Shown in pieces: positions 23,420 to 36,703 of a stretch of DNA of 64,000 nucleotides. Below the pieces are notes generated by a model. It had not been told where the DNA came from. It made no database searches and worked only from the letters and a program-made list of their open reading frames with translations. The first letter of the stretch is position 1; every line of letters begins with the position of its first letter. Made by a program: the position numbers and the translations under genes. This DNA comes from Lobosporangium transversale. Its lineage: Eukaryota > Mortierellomycota > Mortierellomycetes > Mortierellales > Mortierellaceae. The stretch lies in the NCBI RefSeq assembly GCF_002105155.1, contig NW_019029014.1:124001-188000 (forward strand), written 5' to 3'.

Positions 23420-25218
23420 TCAGACCATACCAACACGTTTTTTTTGTCGTATACACATAGCAATGCTCAATATGGTGCTCAGTGTGCAGGCTAAAAATGA
23501 GATAAAAAGGGCCAGACGGAAACATCCGTGCCCTTTACATTCCTGTGGCTCTCCATCGACAACTGGTCGTGAAGCATCCATGACAATGCCAAACATAAGA
23601 TTGAACAATATACCACCCAATGCTGATCCCCAAGAGAGCCATCCCCTGTATTCACATGAAGCCGCAACCAACGAAGTATATGATAAACGAGTCAGTATCA
23701 TAGTTGTTCATTCGATTTCTGTAATATTTATACAGAGGCATGTAACTTACCAATTTTGCCCACAGACCTCAGTACCCCAGAGCTCTGCAACAATGGTGTT
23801 TGCGACTCCAAAGAACCCGCCATAGGCTAATCCTGCTAGGATTGAGCACAAATAAAACCAATTCAGCGATGCAAACATGCCTACGATTTGGGCTAGAGCC
23901 ATTACGACTGTTGCTGCAGGTATGAAGTAGATACGATGGGCACCATAACGACGGATGGCAATATCAGATCCAAATACTGAAATCATGCGTCCTATATAGC
24001 TTGATATGCTAATCAGCGCAACGTTAGCAGCCCTTATGGACGCGATAGGGCTCTTGTCGTCCGCGATACGGGTATGAGAAGTTGGTGAAGGGTATGAGAG
24101 CTCGGATCTCGCTACAGCATCAACCATGGCAGTAATAGAGTAAATAATCATCAACCCAACTCCCGAAAAGAACATCTTCGTCGCAAAGAATGCCTGTGCA
24201 TCTTTATCCAAGAAGAAATCCTTTCCACTGACAGCTATAACCTCATGTCGCCGAATATGGTTTGGTGAGCTATGAGCATTCGTGCTTATATCTTGAATTT
24301 GATCGTCCTGCAGCAATGGTGTCCGCTCATCCCTATTATGTCGGATCGGACCTGATTGCTGACTGTTATACGAGCTGCTCGTCTGTACGACTTCAACATC
24401 CTGGGTAAATTGCACATCTTGTCCTAAGTATATGGTCCGGGGTTCAGGCACAATTTTCAAACCGAAAGCTGCGAGGCCGTTAATAAGGCCTCCAGCAATA
24501 CCAAGGAAGAATAGAAACCGAGCCACATCCAACTCCAATGTCTCTTGCCAGATGCTCAGCTGCTCCTTGATTTTGATCATGAAGAATTGCTGAGAGATCA
24601 AAGTGAGTATTGCTGCAGACAGACCAAATAGACTGGAAACAATGCCTATCGAGCAGTTATTAGGGATGAGCGGATGAGAATGGATTGTGTGACAAAGTAA
24701 CATAAGTTCTTAGATTGCTAGAAGACATGTATGCGGATGGGCGTTGACAAACCAATGGCTATTCCGCGAATTTGCTTAGAATTCTTGGCTACAGCCGTAT
24801 ACGCTGCCATGTAGCTGGCGCTACAGCCTGCTCCTACCAAGCCAAGACATAGTGCCATGAGTAGGAAATGAGTGGGGGACTGACCCTGCTTGACTCTCTC
24901 GACACCAGTGGAGTAGCTTAGAGAGAGAAGACAGTATCCGAAAATAAATAGAAATCCGGCGATAAGAGAAGTCAAACGAGGACCAACTCGATCCGCCATG
25001 AAGCCACAGATAGGTCCCACACCATACATGCCAGCTTCACCAAGCGCAATGGTAGTGCTAATTTGGACTTGTGTATAGCCGAGGTGATGTGTGAAGTAGA
25101 ATGAATAGAGCCCAAATAGAAAAACTGAGCCGGCGGCCAACATGTTGAGGCATGCGCAGATGAAGGCCACTGCTTGGAGGAAGGGTATGCAGGCAGCAGA
25201 GAGATTTGGGATAGTCAT
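23420..25218 (-). CDS. Major facilitator superfamily transporter, Mch1/nodulin-like (NFD4) type
   Basis: Multi-pass membrane transporter. Three exons, 24753-25218, 23751-24645 and 23420-23645, give 528 aa; the last two introns have donor GTAAGT and acceptor CAG or donor GTTTGT and acceptor TAG. Start at ATG 25218 (MTIPNLSAACIPF), since the longer frame upstream begins with TTG. About 12 hydrophobic segments are split in two halves by a hydrophilic loop (residues about 240-320, with RDERTPLLQDDQ, a motif resembling acidic dileucine sorting signals). The N-half motif GFMADRVGPRLTSLIAG matches MFS motif A (G-x3-D-R-x-G-x-R). The overall plan resembles yeast Mch1-like transporters of unproven substrate, often placed at the vacuole, so the substrate should be called unknown. 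No partner genes are adjacent. Confidence 0.88.
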
Positions 25219-25593
25219 CCGGAAGGGAAATATGAGAATGTGGGGAAGAGGAAAAGGAAGGGAGAAATTGATTATTGCATATTGCTGCAATGGTCTATTT
25301 AAGGCTAGAGACCAAGATCAAGATAGAATCAACTCAGAAAACACATGGCGACAAGGATAAAAGGAGGGTGTGGCAAAGGAAGAAAGGAGGAGAATCAGAA
25401 ACGAATGAAGCCATGAAGAAGTAGCTCAGTTTTGAATGCTTTCACTATTAAACTATTGCATTATATGCAGTAATGATCTCTTAGATATTTTTGTACATGA
25501 TTATATATATATATTATATGCTATCTAGAACAAAAAAATAAATTGCAAGCGTAGGTATTATGGGTAGTAAAGAGATCACTACGATAGTAATGA

Positions 25594-28500
25594 TCATGTA
25601 GATGATGTGGTTGCCTTGGCTTTTTTCATCAGCTCGGAAGAGCCTTGAAATAGATAACGCAAATCCTCCAGTCGTCGCTTCATCACCTCTTGTTTCGATA
25701 GCTTCTCTGCAAATGTCATCTCTGAGAGCTCCGTCTTGCGTTTCTGTAGTTCTAAAATGTTCTCTTCAATGGATCCCTATACCACGTGTATTATTAATAT
25801 TAAATAGGGGAATAAATAAATATATAAAAAAAGGTAAGCAACTTGCTAATGCTCCGCTATGCTTGCATTGGTTTATTCACTTTACCTTGATAATAAATCG
25901 CACCACATCCACAGGCTTGGTCTGACCCAGTCGATGAATACGGTCGATAGCTTGACTTTCCACGGAAGGATTCCTAGTAGTGGCAGTACAAATCGTATCA
26001 AAACTCCACGTTAAAGAATGATTCAAACTGAAAGAGCCGTCTATATTATCCTGACCGATCATATTAAGTCAGCTTGCTTTCTTCCTTACCAATGAGGATC
26101 CATGAGGTATACACGTTGTGCTGATGTCAAATTCAGGCCAACCCCTCCTGCTTTAAGACTGATCAAAATTACGCTGACATCAGATCTTTCTTTGAAGCGC
26201 ATCATTGCTGTTGTACGATCACTCCGCTGCATTGTTCCATCCAGACGCGTAAACTTGATTTTATTCTCGCGAAGACCATCCTATAGCAACAATCAATAGA
26301 GTATAGATAAACAGCGAATGAGTCAAATCAGTTGGTAACTGATCATTGCCATAGTCATAAAAGCTCATGAAAGAATATCAAAGCCTAGTCTCTATACCTC
26401 AATCAAATCCAACATGCTTGTCCACTGAGAGAACACAACACTCTTGACCATAGGCTCACCCGTTCTTTTCGCAATTTCGCCTGCTTGCGTCAAGTCATCC
26501 ATTAAAGCCTTGACCTTAGTGCTGTGGATAAGCATGCCGTTCTCGTCTGTGCGCGTATGTGTTTGACGTCCTCCAATAGCTGTTGCAGCCACTTTGTCCT
26601 CGGTATCATCTTGGATCTGAATCAAGTCCACAGGCCGCAGTATAGTTGTGCACTGTGGACATGCGAATTCTGATTTGAGTTCTGAAGCCACGCTGACATT
26701 ACTATTTCCTTTCTGAATAAGCATAAAGGCAATTGGATTGAGACGCTTGATACACTCGGGGCAATATATATGTTCACAACGGGTGACAATCGGTGTTAAC
26801 GTCGATCCATTGAAGCATAGGTTACATTGGTCATTTCCAGAGTCTTGTAGCAATGTTAAAATAGCGGACGCTTTGGCTAGATTGAATTCCCCTGACATAT
26901 CGAGATCATCGCCCATATCCTTGACAAGTGCATAGTGTGCGCAGATCTGGCGAAGTTTCAAGATGGCCTGAAGGATATGGGCGTAATTTTTCATAATCTT
27001 ATTCTCCTGCACAATTTGGTCCACCGTTTGCTTAGCGTTGGACTCCATACGCTTGTACATTTGTTGTTCATTCAAGCTGAGCTCTAGTACACGCATATGA
27101 TCAGTTCTCGGCGGAAGCTGCAATAATGGCTTGCCATTCACCATTTGTGTCTTGGTACGACGAAGTGTAATGACTTTCATTAGAGTTTGTAGTCTCGTAA
27201 TGCCGATCGGATTCGCGGCTTTAATAGGTTTTGCGATATAGTGAGCCCAATGTATCTTCTCGTCAAAAGGCTGCATCCTGAGGAACTTGACAAGGGCATA
27301 CAGATCATCCAGCTATCGAGCACACCAATGCAGGAATGAGTTTTCCCAAAAAAAAAAAAAAAAAAAAAAAAAGTCTGAAGGGATTTCAAAGTAATATAAA
27401 TTCTTGGGAGGACTGTGCAGAAGCCCTACCTTATTTTGAATAGGAGTTCCACTCAAACACCAACGACGTTCGGCAGTGAGGGCACAGGCTGCTTTACTTT
27501 GGACCGTACTAACTTCCTTAATGATGTGAGCTTCATCTAAAACAACTCTGAACCAGTCAATATGTTGCAAGACGCTGGGAAATCTAGAAGGTCCAGCCTC
27601 AGTATCCCGCCCTTTGCATTCCTTCGAATACTCGGTGCCTAGTAGATTGTATGTTGTAATGACTACATCATGCTTTGCTAGATATCCAGGATCAGATACG
27701 CGCTGCCCTCCGTGATATACATATACTTGCAGCGAGCCATTACGGACGTGCGCCTCGAATTGTTCCTCCCAATTTTGGACCGTAGACAAGGGACAAATGA
27801 TAAGTGTAGCATGCGATTTCGTCCTGAAGTTTGTTAACCGCTTTTTTAATACTGGTTTTTTAGGAGCTGTTGGCAGAAGAGGCCGAATAGTGGGCGATGG
27901 AGGAGAATCATATTCTGTCACTTGATCTCCAGAGTTCAAAAAATCCGGTGCTGTAGTTGCTGATGGCGGTAAGGATGGTCCTTTGTTAATCCTCGATTGT
28001 GCATACATACTCCGATTAAGTGTCGATATGATGAGGGCTATAACCGTGATAGTTTTTCCTAATCCCATCTAAAGGATATATAGTAAGATTTTTGTTTACG
28101 GTAGGATCACAAATAGATGAGTGGCGGATGTTTAATAGCGTGAATACAACCTGCGTTAGAGCCCTTTACACCTTTACAACAAGCTATGCATTTTGCAATG
28201 ACTTACATCATCGGCCAAAATCCCTCCTCGCATACTAATCGGTTTCACGGTAGTCTCCTGACTTGTTACGACATTAAGGTATGTTGGATGACGATGGAGT
28301 TGTTGCCTGACACGCCAAAGAGATGTGAGCTTATTCTTCTCATTATCCGAGTAGTCTTCTTGTTTCTCACGTTCCAGAAGAAAGTAGAGGGCCTGTTTTT
28401 GATGACGATACATAGTCGTGGTCATTATCGAGGGTGACTCCACTTCTGGGAGATCAGTTGCGCTTCGAAGCCCTTTAAAGACGCCATCGATTTGATTTTT

Positions 28501-30082
28501 AATCTCTTCTGCAGTACGAACACCTGAACCATGGTACCCTGAATAGCCTGAATAACCTGAATAGCTGAATCCACTTGTAAATGTAGATGGCTTGGTGACC
28601 CCACGCCATTTATCGTATGGAGACAGAGTCTCTCCTGCGGCAGGTACCAGGGGATTGCAGTATCGTGTTCGATGATCAAAAGAAACTGGATCTTCTAAAC
28701 TGACTTTTCCATAGAGTATCTTTGCCACTGCCATTTGGAATTCAGATCGACCGTAAAGGATAATGTTGATTGGGGCACTAACATTCTATCCAAAATTAAT
28801 ACAGAAAGTTTTAGATAAGTATATCCGAAAAGATAAATGATCTGCCTTTTTTTTTTGAACTTAAAAAAGGATTGTTCGACATACATTTTGCTTCTTCTGT
28901 CTAGGGACATATGCCTCCCACCAGATCATATTGGCATCTACTAGAGGTACAAGTGTCTCTGCAAGCTCAGATACAATATAGCCATACTAGAGAGAGTACA
29001 GTTAAAATGATGAGTGTGTTAGTCGAAAGCGGAATAAGTTTCCTCTTATCTAAATAAATAAATAAAAAGCTTACAAGCCCTGCTTCATGCTCCACGGCTA
29101 AACTGGCTTTGTTATTTGTGATGGAGCGCTTGATAATGACCCTATCTGATTTTCCTTCAATGTATTCAAGATGACGAGGATATAGCGTAACCACAAGTGA
29201 TCGAATCATGCCAAAGCACATGTGCCTATTCTCCACGGCCGTAGTTCTGGACTCATCGATCATCACCTCATCATCTGAGATGACGGCTGGCTCCTCTTCA
29301 GTTAGATCGATCACCTTTTCAGCGACTTTTGGTGTAGATGAAGATGTTGAAATCATAAATGAGGTATTTGGGGCGATCGAACATGGTTGTTCAGGGATAT
29401 TATGGGACTGGAAAGGCTGAGATTGTGACAAATGTTGTCTCTGTTGCTGAAGATGATTATAAACAAGACTGGCTGTACTTGATCTGGGATCCATGACTGT
29501 AGATTGTTGCTGTTGCTGCTGTCGTTCCTGCGATAAGGCTTTAATCCCTGAGGTATTTGTGTTGAGGTTGAAATGAAGAAAGTCGCTTGGGGTCATGAGC
29601 GGCGGCTTTCTGTCCTGAGACGAAGATCCACCATGAGTTTCTTTTCTAGATGTAGAAATGTTGGAGTAGCCCGCTAGACCAGAATTTATAAGATTTGCAA
29701 CAGCTTCAAGTTTCGTTCGTTTAGTTTGATGGTCATCCTGATCAGTCTCCAGCAAATGAGCTTTTGGGTGTTTTTTTTTTCTTTCCAACACTGATTGTCC
29801 TTCTTTAACTGCTTCAAAGGGGCAAGTTGACATATTATGGTTTTTGCTGTCATTAGGATCCCGAGCATGATTAGTATCACTCACGTCGCCATTACTTTCC
29901 AAGTCACTGTCAGATTCTTCGTCATCGTCAAGCTGCGTGCTGCCAATCTTTTGGAAGAATCGTGAAGCAAATCCGAGGGCGTCTGTAAGCTGGGGTGAGT
30001 TCGCATTTCCGTTAGCCTCAGTCTTAGCTGAAGTGACGGATCCAAGAGCCCCATTGGTGCTGTTGCTTGTGTCCCTGGACAT
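25594..30082 (-). CDS. Rad5/HLTF-like SNF2 ATPase with HIRAN and RING domains
   Basis: DNA-dependent ATPase/E3 ligase of the Rad5-Rad16-HLTF group, which in yeast and human promotes PCNA polyubiquitination and fork reversal. Eight exons: 29075-30082, 28885-28986, 28207-28785, 27430-28068, 26398-27312, 26090-26280, 25886-25973, 25594-25776; sum 1,234 aa with all phases consistent. Disordered N-terminus with a SUMO-interaction-like [14 protein letters not shown]-like region about 285-400; Walker A ADDMGLGKT near 562-570; DEAH near 741-744; C3HC4 RING from about 939 (CNLCF... [10 protein letters not shown]... CPQC); C-terminal helicase with [22 protein letters not shown] and [15 protein letters not shown]. 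The RING inside the helicase is diagnostic. Rad5 versus Rad16-type assignment rests on the HIRAN and is less certain. A 25-A run sits in the 27313-27429 intron. Confidence 0.93.
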
Positions 30083-31088
30083 TTTTGCTTTCTAGTCTTT
30101 CTTTATCTGGTTTTCTGAGCAGCGCCTCTGCCCAGGATGGAAAATAAAGCGACAAGTATAGAGAGTGAAAGATGGTGACAAGGAAGGAGATTGCGATTAA
30201 AGGAGAAAGTCTGAGTATCTTAATATCTCGGTCGTATTTGTCCTCTGTATCAAAAGTCAAGTGTGCATTTAACAGTTATTATTACTAATACATCAGAGAC
30301 ACAAGAAGAATGAGTAGTTGTCAAGAGCAGCGAACAGAAACAGCACCATCCACTATAATAAAGAGTATGTGCCAATGGATGATTTGTCATAAAAGACAAT
30401 AGGGAAACTTTGCCCTTTTCAGACAAAGCTGCGCGGTGGTGGCAGTGTCCAAAGCATCTTGCGTTTTACAGGCGTTTAATGGGTACATTGTTTTGCCACT
30501 AACATGTGGCTTTATATTTTAACTTATCAAAAGCCACACGAATAGCCCGCTTTCAATTGAGCATGGAATGGTGCTGTTTTACCTGTAATGATATGCAGTG
30601 TCATTGATATATTACTATTAATCAGAGACGCGACCATATTGTAGTTCGCTGTGACGAACACCTAATAAACTCCAGGTACTCTTCGTATGTAGAGAAGGAT
30701 GAGGATTGCCGACTCTCCAAGCTAACAACATTGCTTGTATCTGCCTTCAAGATTGTAACTAGGGATACATCGCGATAGCATCGGGCGAATAACAGCATTA
30801 AAAGATAAAAGACGCCTCCCATAGCTCTCCTGCCTGCAAGCACTAAGCCGCACGCTGCGCCCACAACAGTTTTTCGATAATGATCATTACAAGCTTTTGG
30901 TATTCGAATTTTCGGCCGTAGCCTACATTCCATGGCAAAAAAATAAAAAATAAAAAAATAAAATAAAAAAATCTACTTGACTGTATACTTTTTCTGTCTG
31001 CCTTTCTGTCTACTTATTGTGCTGCAGCAAGACCTGCTTCGCCGTTAGAAGTAGTACACAAAGCAATTATCAACGCCATATGGTAGTC
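30083..31088. other. Spacer between Cyc8 3' end and Rad5-like promoter
   Basis: About 1 kb. Contains the Rad5-like promoter/leader and the small doubtful ORF listed separately at 30622-30933. An A-rich AAATAAAAAAT stretch lies at 30935-30970. Nothing else recognised. Confidence 0.4.
30622..30933 (-). CDS. Doubtful small ORF, possible membrane protein
   Basis: ATG 30933, 103 aa. It has one hydrophobic stretch (AMGGVFYLLMLLFARCY) after a basic N-terminus and a Ser-rich soluble tail. Composition is more protein-like than most shadows and it does not overlap another gene, but no family is recognised and it may be chance. Confidence 0.25.
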   Translation of the reverse strand: MECRLRPKIRIPKACNDHYRKTVVGAACGLVLAGRRAMGGVFYLLMLLFARCYRDVSLVTILKADTSNVVSLESRQSSSFSTYEEYLEFIRCSSQRTTIWSRL

Positions 31089-31729
31089 CTACTTTTCGTC
31101 CTCGCCTTTTGATCCATCCTTACTCTGACCCATCGCTCCAACTGCACCAGAGCTCATCACTTCGTCTTCATCCTCACGCACTTCGCCTTCCTCCATCTCC
31201 GTGTCTTCGTCCTCGTTTATGCCACTAGATCCTGTCTCAGAAGCCTGTGCTGTTCCAGATGAGCCTGCTCGAACACCTGCGCCTGCTGATAATGTGGTTT
31301 CTGCAGCGTCTGTTACTAAATCTCCTGAATTCGATGTTGAAGCTGCAATCGACGGTGTAGTCGTCTCACCTGCCTCTGCTATCGTTCCCCCTACAGAGCT
31401 TTCATGCCCATTGCTAGATTTCCTCATTAAAACAGATGCATTTTCCAAGGATTCTGATGACGACGTTGCATCTACTCCTTGACATTCGTCATTGGTTGCA
31501 GATGGATCCGCAACCTGCGCTGCCTCGGATAACGCATTAAGTGCGCTAGTCGACTGTAGTTCGCTTTCATGATGTCCTGGTGAAGTTGCTCGTGCCTGGC
31601 TGCCCGATACAATAGGCGTCGGCTGAGACGGGCTGTTCGGGCGCATGGGTGTTTCTCCACCCTGACTCTCACTAAGAATCTCTCGATCCATGTGCTCTTG
31701 TACTGGCGGTTGTTGGTGCTGATGCCCCT

Positions 31730-31774
<45 letters not shown>

Positions 31775-34700
31775 TCGACAACGAAGTAGGGCGAGATGGC
31801 TGGTACTGTTCCCGTACATCCAACGATGATTGCTCTTCAAGGGACGATGGTGGACGTTGTGAATGTGGCGGATGTTGCGAATGCTGTGGGTGTTGCGAAT
31901 GTTGTAAATGTTGTGGGTGCTGTTGCTCACGACCATGCTTGAGCTCGTCTTCACCCTCAAGCATTGGTTCACGACGACCTTCAGAGGACACCGGCTCTAC
32001 CTCTTGCATATCATAATCTTCGTCTTGTGTGCGATGAGCACCATGACGATTTGGGCCTCCTTTACCACTGAGTGACACTAATGACGCGGCAATATCTTCC
32101 TGATCTTGATCCTCCACACGGTAACCGCCACCACTATTCTCCTGCGAATGCCAGTTTGACTGATTTCTGCCATCTTCTGGATAACTGCTAGTAGGTTCAT
32201 ATTCTCTGGGTCGAACTTGATGTTGATCCTCATAACCTCCGCCTTGCAACCTAGAATCTTTCATACCCGGATGCTCGGCGCCAGAACGGGGATAGGACGG
32301 GCTATGATGTTCACTTGCACGCTGATCTCTTCTATCTACGTCTGGACTATGAGGTTGAGGTTGGGGTTGCGACATATCATTCCGCCCTGGAAATGTTTCA
32401 GGACCAGCAGCATTTCGAGGAGCGCCTTGCCCACGGTCAGTCCCAGGTTGCAGACGGGACAAGTCTCGACCTTGATCGTCTGATGGGTGGCGTCCATGCG
32501 GACCAGGAGCCCAGCGCTCATCAGGACTGTGATGAGATGGCGGCATCTGTTGACTATAACCGGATCCTGTCATGGGTCCGCGGCGATCTTCTCGAGGGGG
32601 TGATGGGGCATGAGCATGAGGATCAGATGGATGATGACGTTGAGGATGTGGGACTCCATGACCTTCGTCCATGGGTCCAGGTCTTGAAAGGTCTCCCGAA
32701 CGCTGACGATGATGGTGGTACGGCTGAGGCTGCTCAGGTTTTCCCCTAGCACTTGGGTCTTGTCGTTCATACCCTTGTGGAGGAGGGGGGCCATTATGCA
32801 TCATGTTGTGGGTAGGTGGAGGTCCATGACTATAAGGGTATTGAGGCGCATAGTGAGGGTCATGGCCATGCCCGTTACCAGGATGGCTCATACCTGGAGA
32901 GCCGGATCGTGCATATCCTCCCGGACCTTCAGGTACAGGACTCTGAGGTAGTCCACGTGAAGGGCGAGTGTGTCCTGGACCAGAAGTGGGAGGTTGCTGA
33001 GGTAGTTCCTGCACGCGATCGCCGGATATCATTTGGGGCATAGCACCAACAGGTGTAGGCGGTCTTGGACCGCCATTGTTAATCCCTGGGATATGGGGTT
33101 GTCTGTCTTCACCCATATATCCTGGTGATCCCAAAGTTTGTCCGTTGCCATTACCTGGAAGAGGCAAGTCTCGTCCTGGATGTGAATGTTCCCCGTTCAT
33201 GGCGGCGCTCTACAACGATTAAACAAAAAAAGACACGTATTCAAATTCATAAGGTTAACAGAGCACTCATCATCCATTCAATAGGGCTAAGATATTGATC
33301 ACAGCCCTGGCTTCATACTAGAGGGGCTGGAGGTCCTTGATGGCGTCCTGTGTAACCTTGCATGCCGGTAGGCGGACCCTGAGGAGCCACCGTGGATCTC
33401 TGAATATGGTTTCATATTATCAGATCCATGCAAAACGAAAAAAAGGTGAAAGTCAGCTGCATAGCGCTTTATCTTTGTTTTGCTACGCCTGACAATACAG
33501 GTTATATAAAACGATCTGATAAGAATAGCAAAAGATTTGTGTAGTACATCGAGTAGCAAATGGAGGACAAGTCAAAAGGAAAGAAAACTAAATTAAAAAG
33601 TTACCTGACTAAACGAGTGCTGACCTCCAGGACCTCCCGAGGGAGGATAGGCGTTCGGATTCATCTCCTCGGGAAGAGGGGGAGGAGGTACGCCGCCTGG
33701 TGCACCATTGTTTTGACGCAAATATGCTAGACGCTGCTTAATGCGCTGGTTGTCTGGATCGAGATCAGAAGCGCGTTGATAAGCGTCGATCGCATCACTG
33801 ACTTGATTATTGCATGACTCATATAGGGTACCAAGATCGTACCAGACCTCACTGATGTTGGGATTGATGCGAATAGCCTTGCTATAGGCATCAAGTGCAT
33901 CTCTGTATTGGTTGATTTGGAAGTAAAGCAATCCAATGGAGCACCAAAATGTCGGATTTCGACTATCACGGTAAACAGCCTGCTGATAGGCCTCGTATGC
34001 CTTATTGTACTTTTGTTGAGCCATGTAACATCGGCCCATTAAATACCATGACTGAGCATCCGTGTTGTCACTCTCAATCGAGCGAGTTAAGAACCTGATA
34101 GCATGGTCCTGATTCATGAATGCCGCATTCGGTTGATGGTAAAGCCAGCCAAGCTGTTGCAGAACTTTAGCATGATTTGGATTCTCGGCTAAAACACGCT
34201 CATATGCCTCTTTGGCACTCGTATACTACAGTTATATTTGATGCAACACAATTTCATTTAATTCTGAAAACTGCAACAATCCGATATCCATCAAATCATT
34301 CCATGATTCTAGCCTGCCTACCTCCTTTTGTTGCTCGTGTACATGACCAATTTGGAACCAGATATCGGCCTCAGTCAAGGGACGCGGAGGCGTGCGTAAA
34401 ATATAGCGGAAGCACTAATCCACGACACAAAATTTTAAGACGAATTGGTATTGTTGATAAGCTTCTCACTAAAACGCTCACATAAATGAGCCTATAATGT
34501 ATTTGATCCATTACCTCTAAGCTTTGAGAATATTTCTGCTGACCCTTGTAGATGATGCCTAACCGGAAGTAGATCTCATTTGCCTTCTCATACTTGGGAT
34601 CCATTCGCATCACCGCTGAAAAAGCTTCCTCGGCATGCTCCACTGATCCGTAACGGTCATAGAGAATACCAATACCATACCAAAGCTTAGAAACCTATTG

Positions 34701-35421
34701 AATTAGCGCGAAAAGAGGTACAAGCGGTAGTGGCTCAGTTATCCATAAATTCTTATCGTCATATCTCACATCAATCCTGGGATCATTATCGTTGTTATTA
34801 TTGCTATTATTTTGCCAGTATTTCGTTTAGCGTCTTGAGATTGAGATAAGACGCACCTTTGGATTTGGCAGATGATGTAGAGCATTTTGATACGCGTTGT
34901 AAGCTTTCTGAAGCTCATCCATCATCAAGTAACAGTGTCCAAGTGAGCCCCAGACCTCGCCGCTTGCGTTATCAATTTCGAGGATTCTTTGAAAGTATTC
35001 AGCAGCCTAAATGAAAGGATAAAGTATAGGAAATTTGTATTTGAATATTAAAATGGGATGAGTCTAGGTGCATTCTAGATTTGCACACATCATAGTTGCT
35101 ACATCATGTTGTTACCTTCGGAAAATTCTCGCGCGAGCGGAACAGCTCAGCAATCAGATTAAGTGCATTGACCGATTGATAGTTATGTCGAAGGGCTGAT
35201 TCATATGCAGCCATCGCGCGATCGTACTCGCCCATCGACTCTGCAAGCGACCCGAGTTGAAGCCAGACTTGTTCATCAATAGCATCAAGACGTTGTGCAG
35301 GCGAGTTGACGATGGGTGTAGAGCCTGGAGCAGTAGGCACAAGGCCAGGGCCAGGACCGGGGCCAGGACCAGAACCCACATTGGATCCGGGTACCTGCCC
35401 TGGGGCGTTATTAACAGCCAT
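31089..35421 (-). CDS. Cyc8/Ssn6-like TPR transcriptional co-repressor
   Basis: Partner of Tup1 in general repression. Seven exons: 35116-35421, 34857-35006, 34515-34694, 34322-34414, 33605-34225, 33319-33399 and 31089-33209; total 1,183 aa, all junctions phase 0. Start ATG 35421, followed by a Gly/Pro-rich segment (SGPGPGPGPGLVPTAPG). About ten tandem TPRs occupy residues about 45-430, e.g. EVWGSLGHCYLMMDELQKAY, KLWYGIGILYDRYG, AQSWYLMGRCYMAQQKYNKA and EVWYDLGTLYESCNN; this order is characteristic of Ssn6. The last exon is a long disordered tail rich in Pro, Gly, His and Gln, with a poly-Gln tract (codons near 31728-31772) and a repeated HSQHPQ-type stretch, then acidic toward the end (EDEDTEMEEGEVREDEDEV). 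No frameshift seen. The Tup1 partner is not in the window. Confidence 0.95.
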
Positions 35422-36703
35422 GTGAGAATAGGAGTATGGGTTGAGAAAAGTGAATTAGGGATGGCGAAGTGAGATGTAGCTCAATACGCCCTAAAACAGG
35501 ATCAAAGCAAGAGTCAGCTGCTTAGACAGACCAGTAATTGGGGTTAATATCGTAGAGATGGGAGATGATGGCGTGGATGTGTTTTTGGGAAGGAAAAGGC
35601 GATGATGACGAAAAGTCTTCATGAGGGCATTTGAGCCACACTCTTGATTGTCTGTTTGTCCTGTCCCTTGCACTTGCATGTCTGTGTTTGTTTGTGACCA
35701 TCAAATTTGAGTCCTTTTTATTTTTTACACTAAATGGATCCGTTGATCAAACATTAATCCTGTAGATCCCCATGAGTGATGTGCGCAATTTACGAAGTCT
35801 TCTGGCACATTAAGTCGTCACAGATTCAACCTATCTCCGCCACCGCAACGTGCGTTTGAGATTCCTTACAACGCAATTTACGCGATCTTATAAAAGCACT
35901 TTGTGCGAGATTCTTGACCCACCCAAGTGGCAACGGAATCCACGACCCTCAAAGCCGTAAAAGATCAGCCAGACCATCGTTAATAATATTATTTTCGAAC
36001 GGTCAGAGAATTGGGTGTCATGTCCGCGAGGACCATTGCCTTTGTGCAGGTCCGATGCAGTTCAGGACAATATTCTCTGGCACATGCCTTAAACAAATTT
36101 TGCTGAATTCACAAATGCATTAAAATCATGTATCTGTTTTTTTTTTCTTTTCAAATCCAAGCAGCAGTTACGGATATCTAATCTGTGTGTTTGCATTTAT
36201 TCAATGGCAATCTACGAGAATATATATATATAAATCAATGTGTACACAAAGCATATAAAATAAGTGGAGCGTGGCTTTCAAACTCAGATTGCCATCGCTT
36301 CCAGCCCTTCTTTGTAACCTGTAAACAAATCAGGAAAGAAAACAGTCGTGCACCCATCAAACTGATTTGCTCGTTTGCTTCATTATGCTTCTCTTTTCCT
36401 TTTCGTTCAAGCTGTTTCCTCACCTCTAACAGCTCACATCGTCCCAAACTCTGCTTCACGCTCAAGCGCAAATTTATTAATTGTAGCAGCCCTTCCTTAC
36501 AAGACTCATTCGATTTGTTATTCTGCGTGGATACCAATTGCACGCTGTTGCATTTCTCGTTTGCATATTCCCACGCTACGTTCAAAGCACGAATGTATCT
36601 CGACATCATTATCATAGCCACTATTTCCTTTTGTAATATTACGACACGCATACCTCCTACTCCCTCCACACTGCACTGACACCGTTGCGTCTGTTGATAG
36701 AAG
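35422..36703. other. Divergent promoter region between Cyc8 and the membrane-protein gene
   Basis: About 1.3 kb between two divergently transcribed genes. It includes a T run near 36139-36149 and a short TA stretch near 36221-36230. ORFs on both strands here are Cys/Ser/Ile-rich and look like noise. Promoters for both neighbours must lie here; no specific operator was recognised. Confidence 0.45.
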